Assembly: GCF_002778275.1 (NCBI RefSeq)
Contig: NZ_NESG01000002.1
Span: forward strand, 186,001-250,000
Direction of reading: 5' to 3'
DNA: 64,000 bases
Source: Limnohabitans sp. G3-2
GTDB taxonomy: Bacteria > Pseudomonadota > Gammaproteobacteria > Burkholderiales > Burkholderiaceae_C
Made by a program: the position numbers and the translations under genes
In this document: positions 1 to 9,372 of the stretch, one piece after another
How positions within the stretch are numbered: position 1 is the first letter of the stretch
Layout: the number at the start of each line of letters is the position of its first letter
Notes under the pieces: model-generated
The model's database searches: none
Told to the model about the DNA's origin: nothing
The model's input: only the letters and a program-made list of their open reading frames with translations

Positions 1-559
1 ATCTATTTTGGGCTTGGTGGGCAAGCGCACGGGCTCCATCACCATCAACGGCCAAGAAACCGTGAATTGGGCGCCCCACCAGATCGCCAAACTCGGCATC
101 GGTTACTGCCCTGAAGAGCGCGGCATCTTCTCGGCATTGACTTGCGAAGAAAACCTGTTGCTGCCGCCCGTGATTGCCCCCAACGGCATGTCGGTGGAAG
201 AAATCTACGACATGTTCCCCAACTTGCTCGAGCGCCGCAACAGCCCGGGCACGCGCCTGTCGGGCGGCGAGCAGCAAATGCTCGCGGTGGGCCGGATCTT
301 GCGCACGGGTGCTCGGTTTTTGCTGCTCGACGAAATTTCAGAAGGCTTGGCGCCCGTCATTGTGCAGGCCCTGGCCCGCATGATCACGGCCCTCAAAGCC
401 AAGGGCTTCACCATCATCATGGTGGAGCAGAACTTCCGGTTTGCCGCCCCCTTGGCGGATCGGTTTTACGTGATGGAACATGGTCAGATGGTCGAGAGCT
501 TCACCTCACAAGAGCTCTCCTCCAAGATGGGCATGTTGAACGAGTATTTGGGTGTCTGA
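1..559 (+). CDS. livF: Branched-chain amino-acid-type ABC transporter ATP-binding protein LivF (5' end outside window)
   Basis: This is the C-terminal roughly 185 residues of a LivF-type ATPase. The frame is open to the window edge, and LivF proteins are about 235 residues, so some 50 residues including the Walker A loop lie upstream. Visible parts are the ABC signature LSGGEQQ, a Walker B segment ending LLLDE, and the H-loop region MVEQN. Walker B is followed by ISEGLAP, where many LivF proteins have PSLGLAP. It should energise uptake through the LivH/LivM permeases encoded just downstream, at the cytoplasmic face of the membrane. The substrate-binding gene starts 24 bases after the stop, so the genes are probably one operon; livG is presumably just upstream. 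Confidence 0.93.
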   Translation, partial: SILGLVGKRTGSITINGQETVNWAPHQIAKLGIGYCPEERGIFSALTCEENLLLPPVIAPNGMSVEEIYDMFPNLLERRNSPGTRLSGGEQQMLAVGRILRTGARFLLLDEISEGLAPVIVQALARMITALKAKGFTIIMVEQNFRFAAPLADRFYVMEHGQMVESFTSQELSSKMGMLNEYLGV

Positions 560-583
560 TTTTTTCTAACTGGAGACAAAACG

Positions 584-1798
584 ATGAAACGCAAACTTCT
601 TTCCCTGGCCACTATGGCCGCCTGCGCCTTCGCTGGCGGTGCGCAAGCCCAAATCTCTGACGGCATCGTCAAGATCGGCGTGCTCAACGACATGTCGGGT
701 CTTTACTCCGACATCACGGGCCCAGGCTCGGTGACGGCCGCCAAGATGGCCGTTGAAGACTACATGAAAGCCACCAAGAGCACGCTCAAAGTGGAAATCG
801 TCGGTGCTGACCACCAGAACAAACCCGACGTCGGCTCCAACGTGGCGCGCCAGTGGTTTGACACCGACAAAGTCGACATGATCGCCGACGTGCCCACGTC
901 TTCGGTGGGTTTGGCCGTGGCCAAAATTGCCAGCGACAAAGGCAAACTGCATGTGAACTCTGGCTCGGCCACAGCCGACCTGTCGGGCAAGGCTTGCAAC
1001 GCCAACACCATCCACTGGGCCTATGACACCTGGATGCTGGCCAACGGCACCGGCAAAGCCATCGTCAAAAGCGGTGGTGACACCTGGTTCTTCTTGACCG
1101 CTGACTACGCTTTCGGTCACGCCCTGGAGCGCGACACCGAAGCCGTGGTGGTCAAGAACGGCGGCAAAGTGGTGGGCAAAGTGCGCACCCCATTCCCCAC
1201 ACAAGACTTCTCTTCTTTCTTGCTGCAAGCACAAGCGTCCAAAGCCAAGATCATTGGTTTGGCCAACGCGGGCGGTGACACCACCAACTCGATCAAGCAA
1301 GCGGCCGAGTTCGGCATCACCAAAGGCGGCCAAAACCTGGCGGGCCTGTTGGTCTTCTTGCCCGACGTGCACTCGCTGGGTCTGAACATTGCGCAAGGCC
1401 TGATGTTGACCGAGACCTTCTACTGGGACCTGAACGACAACACCCGCGCATTCAGCAAGCGTTTCGCAGCGCTGCAAGGCGGCAAGTACCCCTCGATGGT
1501 GCAAGCGGGCGTTTACTCCAGCGTCATCCACTACCTGAAGGCCGTGGACGCTGCCAAAACCGATGACGGCACCAAAGTCGCCGCCAAGATGAAAGAGTTG
1601 CCCACGGACGACCCCTTGTTCGGCAAAGGCAGCGTGCGCCCAGACGGCCGCAAGATCCACCCCGCTTACCTGTTCCAGGTCAAGAAGCCGGCTGAATCCA
1701 AAGGCCCATACGACTACTACAAGCTGGTGGCCACCATCCCTGCCAACGAGGCCTTCCGCCCATTGGCCGAGAGCGATTGCCCATTGGTCAAGAAGTAA
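584..1798 (+). CDS. HAAT-family ABC transporter substrate-binding protein (LivK-like)
   Basis: A 404-residue periplasmic binding protein of the Peripla_BP_6 (leucine/amide binding) type. It starts with an Sec signal peptide (Lys-Arg-Lys, a hydrophobic core, cleavage near AQA). The mature start VKIGVLNDMSGLYSD is the usual first strand and ligand loop of this family. A GGAG ribosome binding site sits about 9 bases before ATG 584. It lies between livF and livH, so it is the receptor of this transporter. The ligand cannot be read from sequence: related Burkholderiales proteins bind branched-chain amino acids, amides, short-chain acids or aromatic acids. Confidence 0.92.
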   Translation: MKRKLLSLATMAACAFAGGAQAQISDGIVKIGVLNDMSGLYSDITGPGSVTAAKMAVEDYMKATKSTLKVEIVGADHQNKPDVGSNVARQWFDTDKVDMIADVPTSSVGLAVAKIASDKGKLHVNSGSATADLSGKACNANTIHWAYDTWMLANGTGKAIVKSGGDTWFFLTADYAFGHALERDTEAVVVKNGGKVVGKVRTPFPTQDFSSFLLQAQASKAKIIGLANAGGDTTNSIKQAAEFGITKGGQNLAGLLVFLPDVHSLGLNIAQGLMLTETFYWDLNDNTRAFSKRFAALQGGKYPSMVQAGVYSSVIHYLKAVDAAKTDDGTKVAAKMKELPTDDPLFGKGSVRPDGRKIHPAYLFQVKKPAESKGPYDYYKLVATIPANEAFRPLAESDCPLVKK

Positions 1799-1831
1799 TC
1801 AAACCACTTTGTTCAAGCAAGTCGAATCATC

Positions 1832-2716
1832 ATGGAAATCTTTGGCATACCTTCGCAAGCCCTGTTTGGGCAATTGCTGATCGGGCTGATCAACGGCTCT
1901 TTTTACGCATTGCTTTCGCTGGGCCTGGCCGTGATTTTCGGCTTGCTGAACATCATCAACTTCACGCACGGCGCCCAGTACATGCTGGGCGCCTTCGTGG
2001 CCTATCTGGGTTTGACCAAACTCGGCATCAATTACTGGGTTGCGCTCGTTGTGACCCCTGTGGTGGTGGGGGCCACCGGCATGCTGATTGAGCGCACCAT
2101 GCTCAAACAGCTGTACAAGCTGGACCATCTGTATGGCCTGCTGCTCACCTTCGGTCTGGCCCTGATCATCCAGGGTTTGTTCCGCCACGAATTCGGCTCT
2201 TCGGGCATGCCTTATCCGGTGCCCGAAGTCTTCAAAGGTGCCTTCAACACCGGCTTCATGTTCCTGCCCAAGTACCGGGCCTGGGTCATTGTGGCGTCGC
2301 TGGTGGTGTGCTTGACCACCTGGTACGTCATCGAGCGGACCAAACTGGGCGCTTATCTGCGCGCGGCCACAGAAAACCCCAGCTTGGTGCAGGCATTTGG
2401 CATCAACGTGCCGCGCATGATCACCCTGACCTATGGCTTCGGCGTCGGTCTGGCCGCTTTTGCAGGGGTCATGGCTGCGCCCATTTACCAGGTCAACCCC
2501 ACCATGGGCGCCGACATCATCATCGTGGTGTTTGCCGTGGTCGTGATTGGCGGCATGGGCTCCATCATGGGCGCCATCCTGACGGGTTTTGGTCTGGGCC
2601 TGATTGAAGGCCTGACCAAGGTGTTCTACCCCGAAGCATCCAGCACGGTGATTTTCATCATCATGACCATTGTTCTCTTGATCAAGCCTGCCGGATTGTT
2701 CGGCACCCAGAAATAA
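1832..2716 (+). CDS. livH: Branched-chain amino-acid-type ABC transporter permease LivH
   Basis: A 294-residue polytopic inner-membrane protein with the LivH pattern. It has an early NGSFYALLSLGLAVIFG segment, an INFTHGA motif near residue 45, and a late VIGGMGSIMGAILTG loop that contacts the ATPase. It forms the translocation channel with LivM. It follows the binding-protein gene by 33 bases and precedes livM by 4, which fits one transcript. I see only a weak ribosome binding site before ATG 1832. Confidence 0.94.
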   Translation: MEIFGIPSQALFGQLLIGLINGSFYALLSLGLAVIFGLLNIINFTHGAQYMLGAFVAYLGLTKLGINYWVALVVTPVVVGATGMLIERTMLKQLYKLDHLYGLLLTFGLALIIQGLFRHEFGSSGMPYPVPEVFKGAFNTGFMFLPKYRAWVIVASLVVCLTTWYVIERTKLGAYLRAATENPSLVQAFGINVPRMITLTYGFGVGLAAFAGVMAAPIYQVNPTMGADIIIVVFAVVVIGGMGSIMGAILTGFGLGLIEGLTKVFYPEASSTVIFIIMTIVLLIKPAGLFGTQK

Positions 2717-2720
2717 GACC

Positions 2721-3680
2721 ATGACCACAGTCTCGACGCCCTCCTACAAGACCCAGTCATTCACCCACCAGTGGGTGGCTTTCACCATCATGGTGCTGGT
2801 GCTGGTCATCGCCCCGATTTGGGTTTATCCGATCTTTCTGATGAAGGTCATGTGCTTTGCCCTGTTTGCATGCGCCTTCAATTTGCTGATCGGTTTTGGT
2901 GGCCTTCTGTCTTTTGGCCACGCCATGTTTTTGGGCACCGCCGGCTATGCGGCGGCACACGCCGCCAAAGTCTGGGGTTGGAACCCCGAACTGGCGGTGT
3001 TGTTTGCCACCGCCTGCTCTGGGCTGCTGGCCTTGGTCACGGGCATGCTGGCCATTCGTCGGCAAGGCATTTACTTCGCCATGATCACCTTGGCGTTTTC
3101 TCAGATGGTGTTCTTCTTCTACCTGCAAACGCCTTTTACAGGGGGTGAGGACGGCATCCAGTCGGTGCCGCGTGGCAAGTTGTTTGGCGTGTTCGATTTG
3201 TCCGAAAACTCGGCCATGTATGTGTTTGTGCTGGCCATCTTCTTGTCCGGTTTTGCACTGATTTGGCGCATCATTTATTCGCCTTTTGGCCAGATTCTCA
3301 AGGCCATCCGCGAAAACCAGGACCGTGCGATCTCGCTGGGCTATGACACCGACATGTTCAAGCTGATCGCTTTTGTGATCTCCGGCGCCTTGGCGGGCAC
3401 GGCTGGCGCCACCAAATCGCTGGTGTTCCAGTTGGCCTCGCTGACCGATGTGCATTGGTCCATGTCGGGTGAGGTGGTGCTGATGACCCTGCTGGGCGGT
3501 TTGGGCACTTTGTTTGGGCCCGTGTTGGGCGCTGCCGTGATCGTGAGCATGCAAAACTACCTGGCCCAGTTTGGCGCATGGGTCACCATCATCCAGGGTG
3601 TGATCTTTGTGATCTGCGTGCTGGCTTTCCGCCGCGGCATCATTGGCGAAATTGCCAACTGGATCAAGAAACCGCTTTGA
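2721..3680 (+). CDS. livM: Branched-chain amino-acid-type ABC transporter permease LivM
   Basis: A 319-residue membrane protein and the second permease subunit of the Liv-type importer. Family marks include FNLLIGFGGLLSFGHAMF near residue 55, GIYFAMITLAF near residue 115, and a C-terminal TLLGGLGTLFGPVLGA loop. LivM proteins are often 300-420 residues, so this is a normal short form. The gene closes the operon: a strong bidirectional terminator follows 29 bases after the stop. Confidence 0.94.
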   Translation: MTTVSTPSYKTQSFTHQWVAFTIMVLVLVIAPIWVYPIFLMKVMCFALFACAFNLLIGFGGLLSFGHAMFLGTAGYAAAHAAKVWGWNPELAVLFATACSGLLALVTGMLAIRRQGIYFAMITLAFSQMVFFFYLQTPFTGGEDGIQSVPRGKLFGVFDLSENSAMYVFVLAIFLSGFALIWRIIYSPFGQILKAIRENQDRAISLGYDTDMFKLIAFVISGALAGTAGATKSLVFQLASLTDVHWSMSGEVVLMTLLGGLGTLFGPVLGAAVIVSMQNYLAQFGAWVTIIQGVIFVICVLAFRRGIIGEIANWIKKPL

Positions 3681-3708
3681 TCTCGGACCTCACTTGGGTG
3701 CGAGGCTC

Positions 3709-3744
3709 CCATAAAAAATCGCCCCTGGAGGCGGTTTTTTATGG
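3709..3744. terminator. Bidirectional intrinsic terminator after livM
   Basis: A 15-base-pair stem (one G-T wobble) with a 6-base loop. The arms begin CCATAAAAAATCGCC and end GGCGGTTTTTTATGG, so the stem carries an A-tract on one side and a T-tract on the other. It lies between the convergent livM and cupin genes and can serve both strands. Confidence 0.85.
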
Positions 3745-3758
3745 TCTGGCATCTGGCT

Positions 3759-4274
3759 TCAACGCATGAAGGTTTTGACGTAATCGGCCCCCAAGCCCAC
3801 GGCCTCAAAGTGAGCACGGTATTTCTCGATGCGGGTGAAGACGTCGTCATAACCTGTCGCGTTGCCTTGGGTGTCCACATACATCAGCGCGCCATGCACG
3901 GTGAACATCGTGACCATGTCCTGGCAATCGTCGGGTACCACCAGTGTGTGGGTTTCGCCCGGGGGTTCGAACACATAACTGCCTTCTTCGGCCACCCAGT
4001 CGTGTTCCAGATACAACCATTTGCCGCGCAGCACATGCGCATGCACCATGCCGGAATGCCGGTGGCGCTGCAGCAAACCCGAACGCTTCACTTTGAGCAG
4101 GTGCACATAAAAACCGCCCGTCACATTCAGGTGCAAGGGACGTGACCAGATGCCTGGCGCGACAGGCGCCCACAGGCGTTCGTCTTCGGTCTGCACATCG
4201 TGCACCACCATGTCAGGGGCCATGCCCCAAGGTTGTGGTTTGGCATAAGGCTGGCGGTCGTCAGCGTCGCTCAT
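3759..4274 (-). CDS. Cupin-domain protein, 2,4'-dihydroxyacetophenone dioxygenase-like
   Basis: A 171-residue single-domain cupin. Metal-ligand positions are visible as HRH at residues 71-73 in the first motif and PGETH with His109 in the second. The overall pattern resembles the 2,4'-dihydroxyacetophenone dioxygenase family, iron enzymes that cleave a C-C bond between two carbonyl carbons. Substrate is not proven. I place the start at ATG 4274 because GGAGAG lies about 8 bases before it; an upstream TTG at 4292 would put that site inside the gene. It converges on livM, sharing the terminator between them. About 205 bases of gene-free sequence separate it from apt. Confidence 0.7.
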   Translation of the reverse strand: MSDADDRQPYAKPQPWGMAPDMVVHDVQTEDERLWAPVAPGIWSRPLHLNVTGGFYVHLLKVKRSGLLQRHRHSGMVHAHVLRGKWLYLEHDWVAEEGSYVFEPPGETHTLVVPDDCQDMVTMFTVHGALMYVDTQGNATGYDDVFTRIEKYRAHFEAVGLGADYVKTFMR

Positions 4275-4479
4275 CGGTGTCTCTCCATTCAACTGTTCGC
4301 CACCTTAGCGCCAAGAGTTCCGCGTGTCTGCTCTTTGGGTGACAGCCGCTCTGGCGCTGCGTGGAACCATGAAGCCATGCGCACAGCTCACACCTGCCCC
4401 GACTGCGTCCAGGTTCTGGCGTTTGACATTTTTGCCGCTGCCTGGGACTGGCGGGGCAGCACCGGCGTTGCTGACTCCC

Positions 4480-5034
4480 TCAGTGGCCGTCGTAGGCCAC
4501 CAAGGTGAACAGCTGCAAGCCGGCGTCTCGCAAGCGCTGCGAGCCCCCTAGCTCGGGCAAGTCGACAATGGCCGCGCCCTCGATCACGGTGGCCCCGAGT
4601 TTTTCGAGCAGCTTCTTGCCCGCCATCATGGTGCCGCCCGTGGCGATCAGGTCGTCCACCAGCAGCACACGCTGGCCAGGTTGAACGGCATCGGTGTGCA
4701 ACTCCACCGTGGCACTGCCATATTCCAGCGCGTAGGTTTCTTCCACCGTGGTGAAGGGCAGCTTGCCTTTTTTCCGAATGGGCACAAAACCCAGCCCGAG
4801 CTCGTAGGCCACGACCGAGCCCAAAATGAACCCCCGCGCGTCAAGGCCCGCCACCACATCGGGGCGCAAGGCCGGGTGCATGTAGCGGTGGACAAACGCA
4901 TCGATCAGCACGCGAAAGACGCGCGGGTCTTGCAACAGCGGCGTGATGTCTCGGAACTGAACGCCTGGCTCAGGCCAGTCGGGCACGGTGCGGATGTGGC
5001 TTTTCAAATAGTCGTTGACGTTCAGTTCGTCCAT
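4480..5034 (-). CDS. apt: Adenine phosphoribosyltransferase
   Basis: A 184-residue purine salvage enzyme that converts adenine and PRPP to AMP and pyrophosphate in the cytoplasm. The PRPP-binding loop [13 protein letters not shown] is at residues 123-135, and the N-terminal pattern [20 protein letters not shown] is typical of Apt. The start ATG 5034 has a GAGG site just upstream and gives the usual family length; the frame is open further upstream, but that part overlaps the antiporter gene. Only 4 bases separate it from the stop of the Kef-type antiporter, so the two are probably co-transcribed. Confidence 0.96.
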   Translation of the reverse strand: MDELNVNDYLKSHIRTVPDWPEPGVQFRDITPLLQDPRVFRVLIDAFVHRYMHPALRPDVVAGLDARGFILGSVVAYELGLGFVPIRKKGKLPFTTVEETYALEYGSATVELHTDAVQPGQRVLLVDDLIATGGTMMAGKKLLEKLGATVIEGAAIVDLPELGGSQRLRDAGLQLFTLVAYDGH

Positions 5035-5038
5035 CGCA

Positions 5039-7024
5039 TTAACCTCGCAAGAGTTTTTCTTCGGCAATGGCCAAGGTTTCGGATTTACCCGAGAGCACCA
5101 GCGTGTCGCCAGAGAACAATTCGGTGTCTTCGCTGACCTTTTCTGACTGGCCATTGGCGCGGCGCAGGTTCACCACACGCACGCCCATGGCATGAAAAGC
5201 CAGGTCTTGGATCCGCTTGCCCAACCAGGGCGAAGCCAAAGGCAAGCCCACAGTGGTCAGGCGCTCGTGGTCTATTTCGTCCAAGGTGTCGTCGTCCGCG
5301 CCATGGAAGTAGCCGCGCAACAAGTTGTAGCGGGCATCCCGCTGCTCTTGCACGATGCGGATGACGCGGCGCATGGGCACGCCCACCAGCGCCAGCGCAT
5401 GGCTGGCCAGCATGAGCGAGCCCTCGATCGCTTCGGGCACCACTTCGGTCGCCCCCGCGAGCTGCAGTTTTTCCAGATCCAGGTCGTCTTGCGTGCGCAC
5501 GATCACCGGCACTTGCGGTGCATGGCTGTGGGTGTGGTCCAGCACCTTCATGGCCGCGGGCACATCCAGGTAGGTGATCACCACCGCACTGGCGCGGGCC
5601 AGACCTGCGGCCATCAGTGACTGCAGGCGTGCAGCGTCGCCATACACGACGGAGTCCCCTGCCGCAGCAGCTTGGCGCACCCGGTCCGGGTCCAGGTCAA
5701 GCGCCATATAGGGGATGTTTTCTTTTTCGAGCATGCGCGCCAGGTTCTGGCCGCAACGCCCATAGCCGCAAATGATGACGTGCTTGCTGGTGTTGATCGA
5801 TTTGCGGGCGATGGTGGTCATCTGCAAGGACTGTTGCAACCACTCGCTGGCCACCACCTTGAGCACGATGCGGTCGCTGTGCATGATGATGAAGGGCGTG
5901 GCCATCATGGACAGCACCATGCTGGCCAGAACAGGGTTGAGCAAGGTGGGCGGAATGATGTGGCTTTGCGCTCCCAGGGTGAGCAAAACGAAGCCAAATT
6001 CTCCCGCTTGCGCCAAGTACAAACCCGTGCGCAGAGCCACCCCGTTGCTGGCCCCCGTCATTTTGGCCAGGGCGGCCACCAACACCAACTTGAAGAGCAC
6101 CGGCAAGGTGGTGAGCAACAGCACCAGAGGCCAGCGGTCCACCACAATATGCCAGTCCAGCAGCATGCCAATGGTGATGAAAAACAGGCCCAACAACACA
6201 TCGTGGAAAGGCCGGATGTCCAGCTCCACCTGGTGCTTGTATTCGGTCTCTGAAATCAGCATGCCCGCGACAAAGGCGCCCAGCGCCAAGCTCAGGCCGG
6301 CCAATTCAGTGATCCAGGCCAAGCCCAGCGTGACCAACAGCAAATTCAGCACAAACAGCTCTTCGCTTTTGCGTCGCGCCACCAAAGTCAGCCACCAACG
6401 CATGACCCTTTGGCCGCCCGTCATCAGCACAGTGATCAGCACCGTGGCCTTGGCCGCTGCCAAGAGCAAGGCGGGAATCATCTCTTCAGCCGGGGCACTC
6501 AAGGCCGGGATCATCACAATCAGCGGCACCACCGCCAAGTCTTGGAACAGCAACACACCGACCACGCGCTTGCCGTGCTCGGACTCCAGCTCCAGCCGGT
6601 CGGCGACCAGCTTGATGACGATCGCCGTGCTGCTCATGGCCATGGCACTCGACAGTGCCAAGGCGGTTTGCCATTCCATTTTCCACAGCGATGGGGCCAG
6701 CGTGGCCACAAACAGCGAAAACACGGTCACGATGAGCAAGGTCAGCAACACCTGCAGCAAACCCAGACCAAACACATGTTTGCGCATCGAGCGCAACTTG
6801 GGCAGGTTGAACTCCAGCCCGATCACGAACATCAAAAAGACCACGCCGAACTCGGCCAGATGCTTCACGCCCTCAGAGTTTTGTGCGAGGGCCAGCGCAT
6901 TGGGGCCAATCACCACGCCCACGGCCAAATAACCCAACATGGGCGGCAACTTGAGCATGCGGCAGCCGACCACGCCCAGCACGGCGGCCAACAAATACAA
7001 CAAGGTCAATTCCAAAGCGCCCAT
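5039..7024 (-). CDS. Kef-type CPA2 monovalent cation:proton antiporter
   Basis: A 661-residue inner-membrane antiporter of the KefB/KefC (CPA2) family. Residues 1-385 form about 12 membrane segments with the conserved [14 protein letters not shown] stretch near 154-167. Residues 415-530 are an RCK_N/TrkA-N domain with the nucleotide-binding GYGRCG at 420-425. Residues 575-658 look like a TrkA-C domain. In Enterobacteria such proteins export K+ in response to electrophiles and are gated by glutathione; whether this one is glutathione-regulated cannot be told, and no KefF/KefG-like ancillary gene is adjacent. It is divergent from kdsD across a 100-base gap and is followed directly by apt. Confidence 0.9.
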   Translation of the reverse strand: MGALELTLLYLLAAVLGVVGCRMLKLPPMLGYLAVGVVIGPNALALAQNSEGVKHLAEFGVVFLMFVIGLEFNLPKLRSMRKHVFGLGLLQVLLTLLIVTVFSLFVATLAPSLWKMEWQTALALSSAMAMSSTAIVIKLVADRLELESEHGKRVVGVLLFQDLAVVPLIVMIPALSAPAEEMIPALLLAAAKATVLITVLMTGGQRVMRWWLTLVARRKSEELFVLNLLLVTLGLAWITELAGLSLALGAFVAGMLISETEYKHQVELDIRPFHDVLLGLFFITIGMLLDWHIVVDRWPLVLLLTTLPVLFKLVLVAALAKMTGASNGVALRTGLYLAQAGEFGFVLLTLGAQSHIIPPTLLNPVLASMVLSMMATPFIIMHSDRIVLKVVASEWLQQSLQMTTIARKSINTSKHVIICGYGRCGQNLARMLEKENIPYMALDLDPDRVRQAAAAGDSVVYGDAARLQSLMAAGLARASAVVITYLDVPAAMKVLDHTHSHAPQVPVIVRTQDDLDLEKLQLAGATEVVPEAIEGSLMLASHALALVGVPMRRVIRIVQEQRDARYNLLRGYFHGADDDTLDEIDHERLTTVGLPLASPWLGKRIQDLAFHAMGVRVVNLRRANGQSEKVSEDTELFSGDTLVLSGKSETLAIAEEKLLRG

Positions 7025-7112
7025 GTGTTGATGTTAACAAGCGCATGTGACGGCTGGCGCTCTACACGGCATCTTGTCAGGGCATGTGCGCAACACCCAC
7101 ATGAGCGCCCGA

Positions 7113-7118
7113 TAAAAT
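7113..7118 (+). promoter_or_regulatory. Candidate -10 element of kdsD, predicting a leaderless transcript
   Basis: TAAAAT within GATAAAATGG ends 6 bases before the kdsD ATG. A start site 6-7 bases downstream would fall on or next to the A of the ATG. No ribosome binding site is visible between it and the start codon, and no good -35 hexamer is seen at normal spacing, so this is tentative. Confidence 0.35.
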
Positions 7119-7124
7119 GGCCCC

Positions 7125-8102
7125 ATGCCTGTCAATTCCGCCCACACCCTTCAGCTCGCACGCGAGACCCTGGACATCGAAGCGGCCGCTTTGCTGCAAG
7201 CGAAAATCCGTTTGGACGATCGCTTTGTCGATGCGGTCAGCTTGGTGCTGGGCATTCAAGGCCGGGTGGTGGTCACCGGCATGGGCAAGAGTGGCCACAT
7301 TGGCCACAAGATTGCCGCCACACTGGCCTCGACCGGAACCCCAGCCATGTTTGTCCACCCCGGAGAAGCCAGCCATGGCGATCTGGGCATGATCCAGGCC
7401 ATCGACGTGGTTCTGGCCATCTCGAACAGTGGCGAGAGCGACGAGCTGGTGGCGATTTTGCCGGTCCTCAAGCGCTTGGGCGTGCCCCTGCTGGCCATGA
7501 CCGGCGGGCTGACTTCCTCACTGGCGCGCCACGCCGACATCGTGCTCGACTGCTCTGTCGACAAAGAGGCCTGTCCCCTGAACCTGGCGCCGACCGCCAG
7601 CACCACCGTGCAACTGGCCATGGGTGATGCTTTGGCCGTGGCGCTCCTGGATGCCCGTGGCTTCAAACCCGAAGACTTTGCCCGCTCCCACCCCGGTGGC
7701 GCTTTGGGACGCAGGCTGCTCACGCATGTGGCCGACGTGATGCGCCAAGGCGATGCGGTGCCCCAGGTCGGCCCCGACGCTGCCTTCACCGCGCTCATGC
7801 GGGAGATGAGCCACAAAGGGCTGGGGGCGACCTCTGTCACCGATACCGATGGGCGCGTGTTGGGCATCTTCACGGATGGCGACTTGCGCCGCCTGATTGA
7901 AAAAGGCACGGACCTGCGCGAGCTGAAAGCCTGCGATGTGATGCACACCAAGCCGCACACGATCCGAGCGGGCGCATTGGCCGTCGAGGCCGCCGAGATG
8001 ATGGAGCAGCGCCGCATCACCAGCATTTTGGTGCTGGACGATGACGGGCGGCTGTGCGGCGCCCTCAACACCAACGACCTCATGCGGGCCAAGGTGATCT
8101 GA
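7125..8102 (+). CDS. kdsD: D-arabinose 5-phosphate isomerase KdsD
   Basis: A 325-residue enzyme that interconverts ribulose 5-phosphate and arabinose 5-phosphate, the first step of Kdo synthesis for LPS. The SIS domain shows TGMGKSG at 51-57, EASHGDLG at 81-88, LAPTASTT at 154-161 and SHPGGALGRRL at 188-198. Two CBS domains follow at about 205-262 and 272-324. Length and order match E. coli KdsD. It starts the kdsD-kdsC-lptC operon: the kdsC ATG follows the stop by one base. Confidence 0.96.
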   Translation: MPVNSAHTLQLARETLDIEAAALLQAKIRLDDRFVDAVSLVLGIQGRVVVTGMGKSGHIGHKIAATLASTGTPAMFVHPGEASHGDLGMIQAIDVVLAISNSGESDELVAILPVLKRLGVPLLAMTGGLTSSLARHADIVLDCSVDKEACPLNLAPTASTTVQLAMGDALAVALLDARGFKPEDFARSHPGGALGRRLLTHVADVMRQGDAVPQVGPDAAFTALMREMSHKGLGATSVTDTDGRVLGIFTDGDLRRLIEKGTDLRELKACDVMHTKPHTIRAGALAVEAAEMMEQRRITSILVLDDDGRLCGALNTNDLMRAKVI

Positions 8103-8103
8103 G

Positions 8104-8682
8104 ATGCAAACACTGGTCCCCGCCTTGAACTACCCACCCGAGTTGCTCTTGCAAGCGCAAGGCATCCGCGTGGTGTTTTTCGATGTCGATGGCGTGCTCA
8201 CCGACGGCGGTCTGTACTTTTCCGAATCGGGCGAGACGCTCAAGCGTTTCCACGCGCTGGACGGTCAAGGCCTGAAATTGCTGCAGCAAGTGGGCATCAC
8301 CCCGGTGGTGATCACCGGGCGCGACACGCCCGCACTGCGCTTGCGCTTGAAAGCCCTGGGCATCACCCACGCGCGTTTTGGCACCGAAGACAAGTGCCCC
8401 GCTGCCGAGGCATTTTTGCAAACCCTGGGGCTCCAATGGTCTCAAGCCGCGGCCATGGGCGATGACTGGCCCGATTTGCCCGTCATGCAACGGGCCGCCT
8501 TGGCTTGCGCGCCCTCCAATGCCCACGCACAAGCCAAGGCGGTGGCCCACCACATCACCGCCGAACGCGGTGGCGAAGGTGCCGCTCGGGCTTTGTGTGA
8601 CTTGCTTTTGGTGGCCAGCGGCCATTACGCGACACTGTTGGCCCAGGTTGGCGTGAGCGCCCACACAGGACCGTCTGCATGA
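8104..8682 (+). CDS. kdsC: 3-deoxy-D-manno-octulosonate 8-phosphate phosphatase KdsC
   Basis: A 192-residue cap-less HAD-superfamily phosphatase that removes phosphate from Kdo 8-phosphate. Motif I is DVDGVLTDG at 27-35 with the nucleophilic and acid/base aspartates. Motif II is around VVITGRD at 68-74. The motif IV region is GDDWPDLP at 119-126. It is read directly after kdsD and overlaps lptC by 4 bases (ATGA), indicating translational coupling. Confidence 0.96.
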   Translation: MQTLVPALNYPPELLLQAQGIRVVFFDVDGVLTDGGLYFSESGETLKRFHALDGQGLKLLQQVGITPVVITGRDTPALRLRLKALGITHARFGTEDKCPAAEAFLQTLGLQWSQAAAMGDDWPDLPVMQRAALACAPSNAHAQAKAVAHHITAERGGEGAARALCDLLLVASGHYATLLAQVGVSAHTGPSA

Positions 8683-9278
8683 AACTGCGCCGTCTCCTGG
8701 ATGCATTGAGCGTTTACATGCCCTTGATCGTGTTGGCTTTGCTGGCCTCTGGGAGTTGGTGGTTGGTGCGCAGCGTGCCGTCCCTGAGCAGCACCCTGGC
8801 CAACAAGCCGGTACGGCAGGATCCCGATTACCGACTCAGCCAGTTTTCCGTCAAGTCATTCAACAAAGATGGCCAAATGACGCGGGAAGTTTCCGGAGAA
8901 AGTGCCCAACATTTCCCCGCCACAGATGCGCTGCACATCGAAAAAATCCGCATTTTTTCTCAAAATGAAAAAAATGACCGCATGGATGCGCAAGCCCAGC
9001 AAGGCATTGCCAGCGACGATGGCACACAGATCACCTTGCTCGGTCGCGCACAAGCCATCCAATATGCAAGGGACACGCGCCCCCAAATCGAACTGCATGG
9101 CGAACGCTTGGTCGCCTTGCCAGATGAAGACAAGGTGGTGTCCGACGATCCCGTGCGCATCATCCGTGGTCGCGACGTCTTCACGGCCGACAGCATGAAC
9201 TTCAACAGCCACAGCGGCGAATACCTCTTGCAAGGGCGCGTGAAGGGCAGCGTGATGCCCAAAACAAGCAAGCCCTGA
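8679..9278 (+). CDS. lptC: LPS export ABC transporter periplasmic protein LptC
   Basis: A 199-residue bitopic inner-membrane protein with one N-terminal membrane segment (about residues 13-32) and a periplasmic beta-jellyroll region. The DYRLSQFSVKSFNKDGQM stretch is typical of LptC. It hands LPS from LptB2FG to LptA. The gene closes the kdsD-kdsC-lptC operon. An intrinsic terminator follows 26 bases later, so the lptA-lptB genes that often come next in Proteobacteria are not here. Confidence 0.9.
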   Translation: MKLRRLLDALSVYMPLIVLALLASGSWWLVRSVPSLSSTLANKPVRQDPDYRLSQFSVKSFNKDGQMTREVSGESAQHFPATDALHIEKIRIFSQNEKNDRMDAQAQQGIASDDGTQITLLGRAQAIQYARDTRPQIELHGERLVALPDEDKVVSDDPVRIIRGRDVFTADSMNFNSHSGEYLLQGRVKGSVMPKTSKP

Positions 9279-9304
9279 GAAGGACCCGTCCGCTCCAGAA
9301 ACGA

Positions 9305-9335
9305 CAAAGCCCTGAAACCAGGGCTTTGCTTTTTG
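9305..9335 (+). terminator. Intrinsic terminator after lptC
   Basis: A perfect 10-base-pair stem (CAAAGCCCTG / CAGGGCTTTG) with an AAAC loop, followed by CTTTTT. It lies 26 bases after the lptC stop. Confidence 0.88.
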
Positions 9336-9372
9336 GCCAAAGGCCGCTCGTGAGAGCGGCTGGGGTCATGCA

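Noticed and set aside
4200-4508. Short plus-strand frames between the cupin gene and apt
   Set aside because: They overlap both flanking genes in antisense and have arginine/proline-rich shadow composition.
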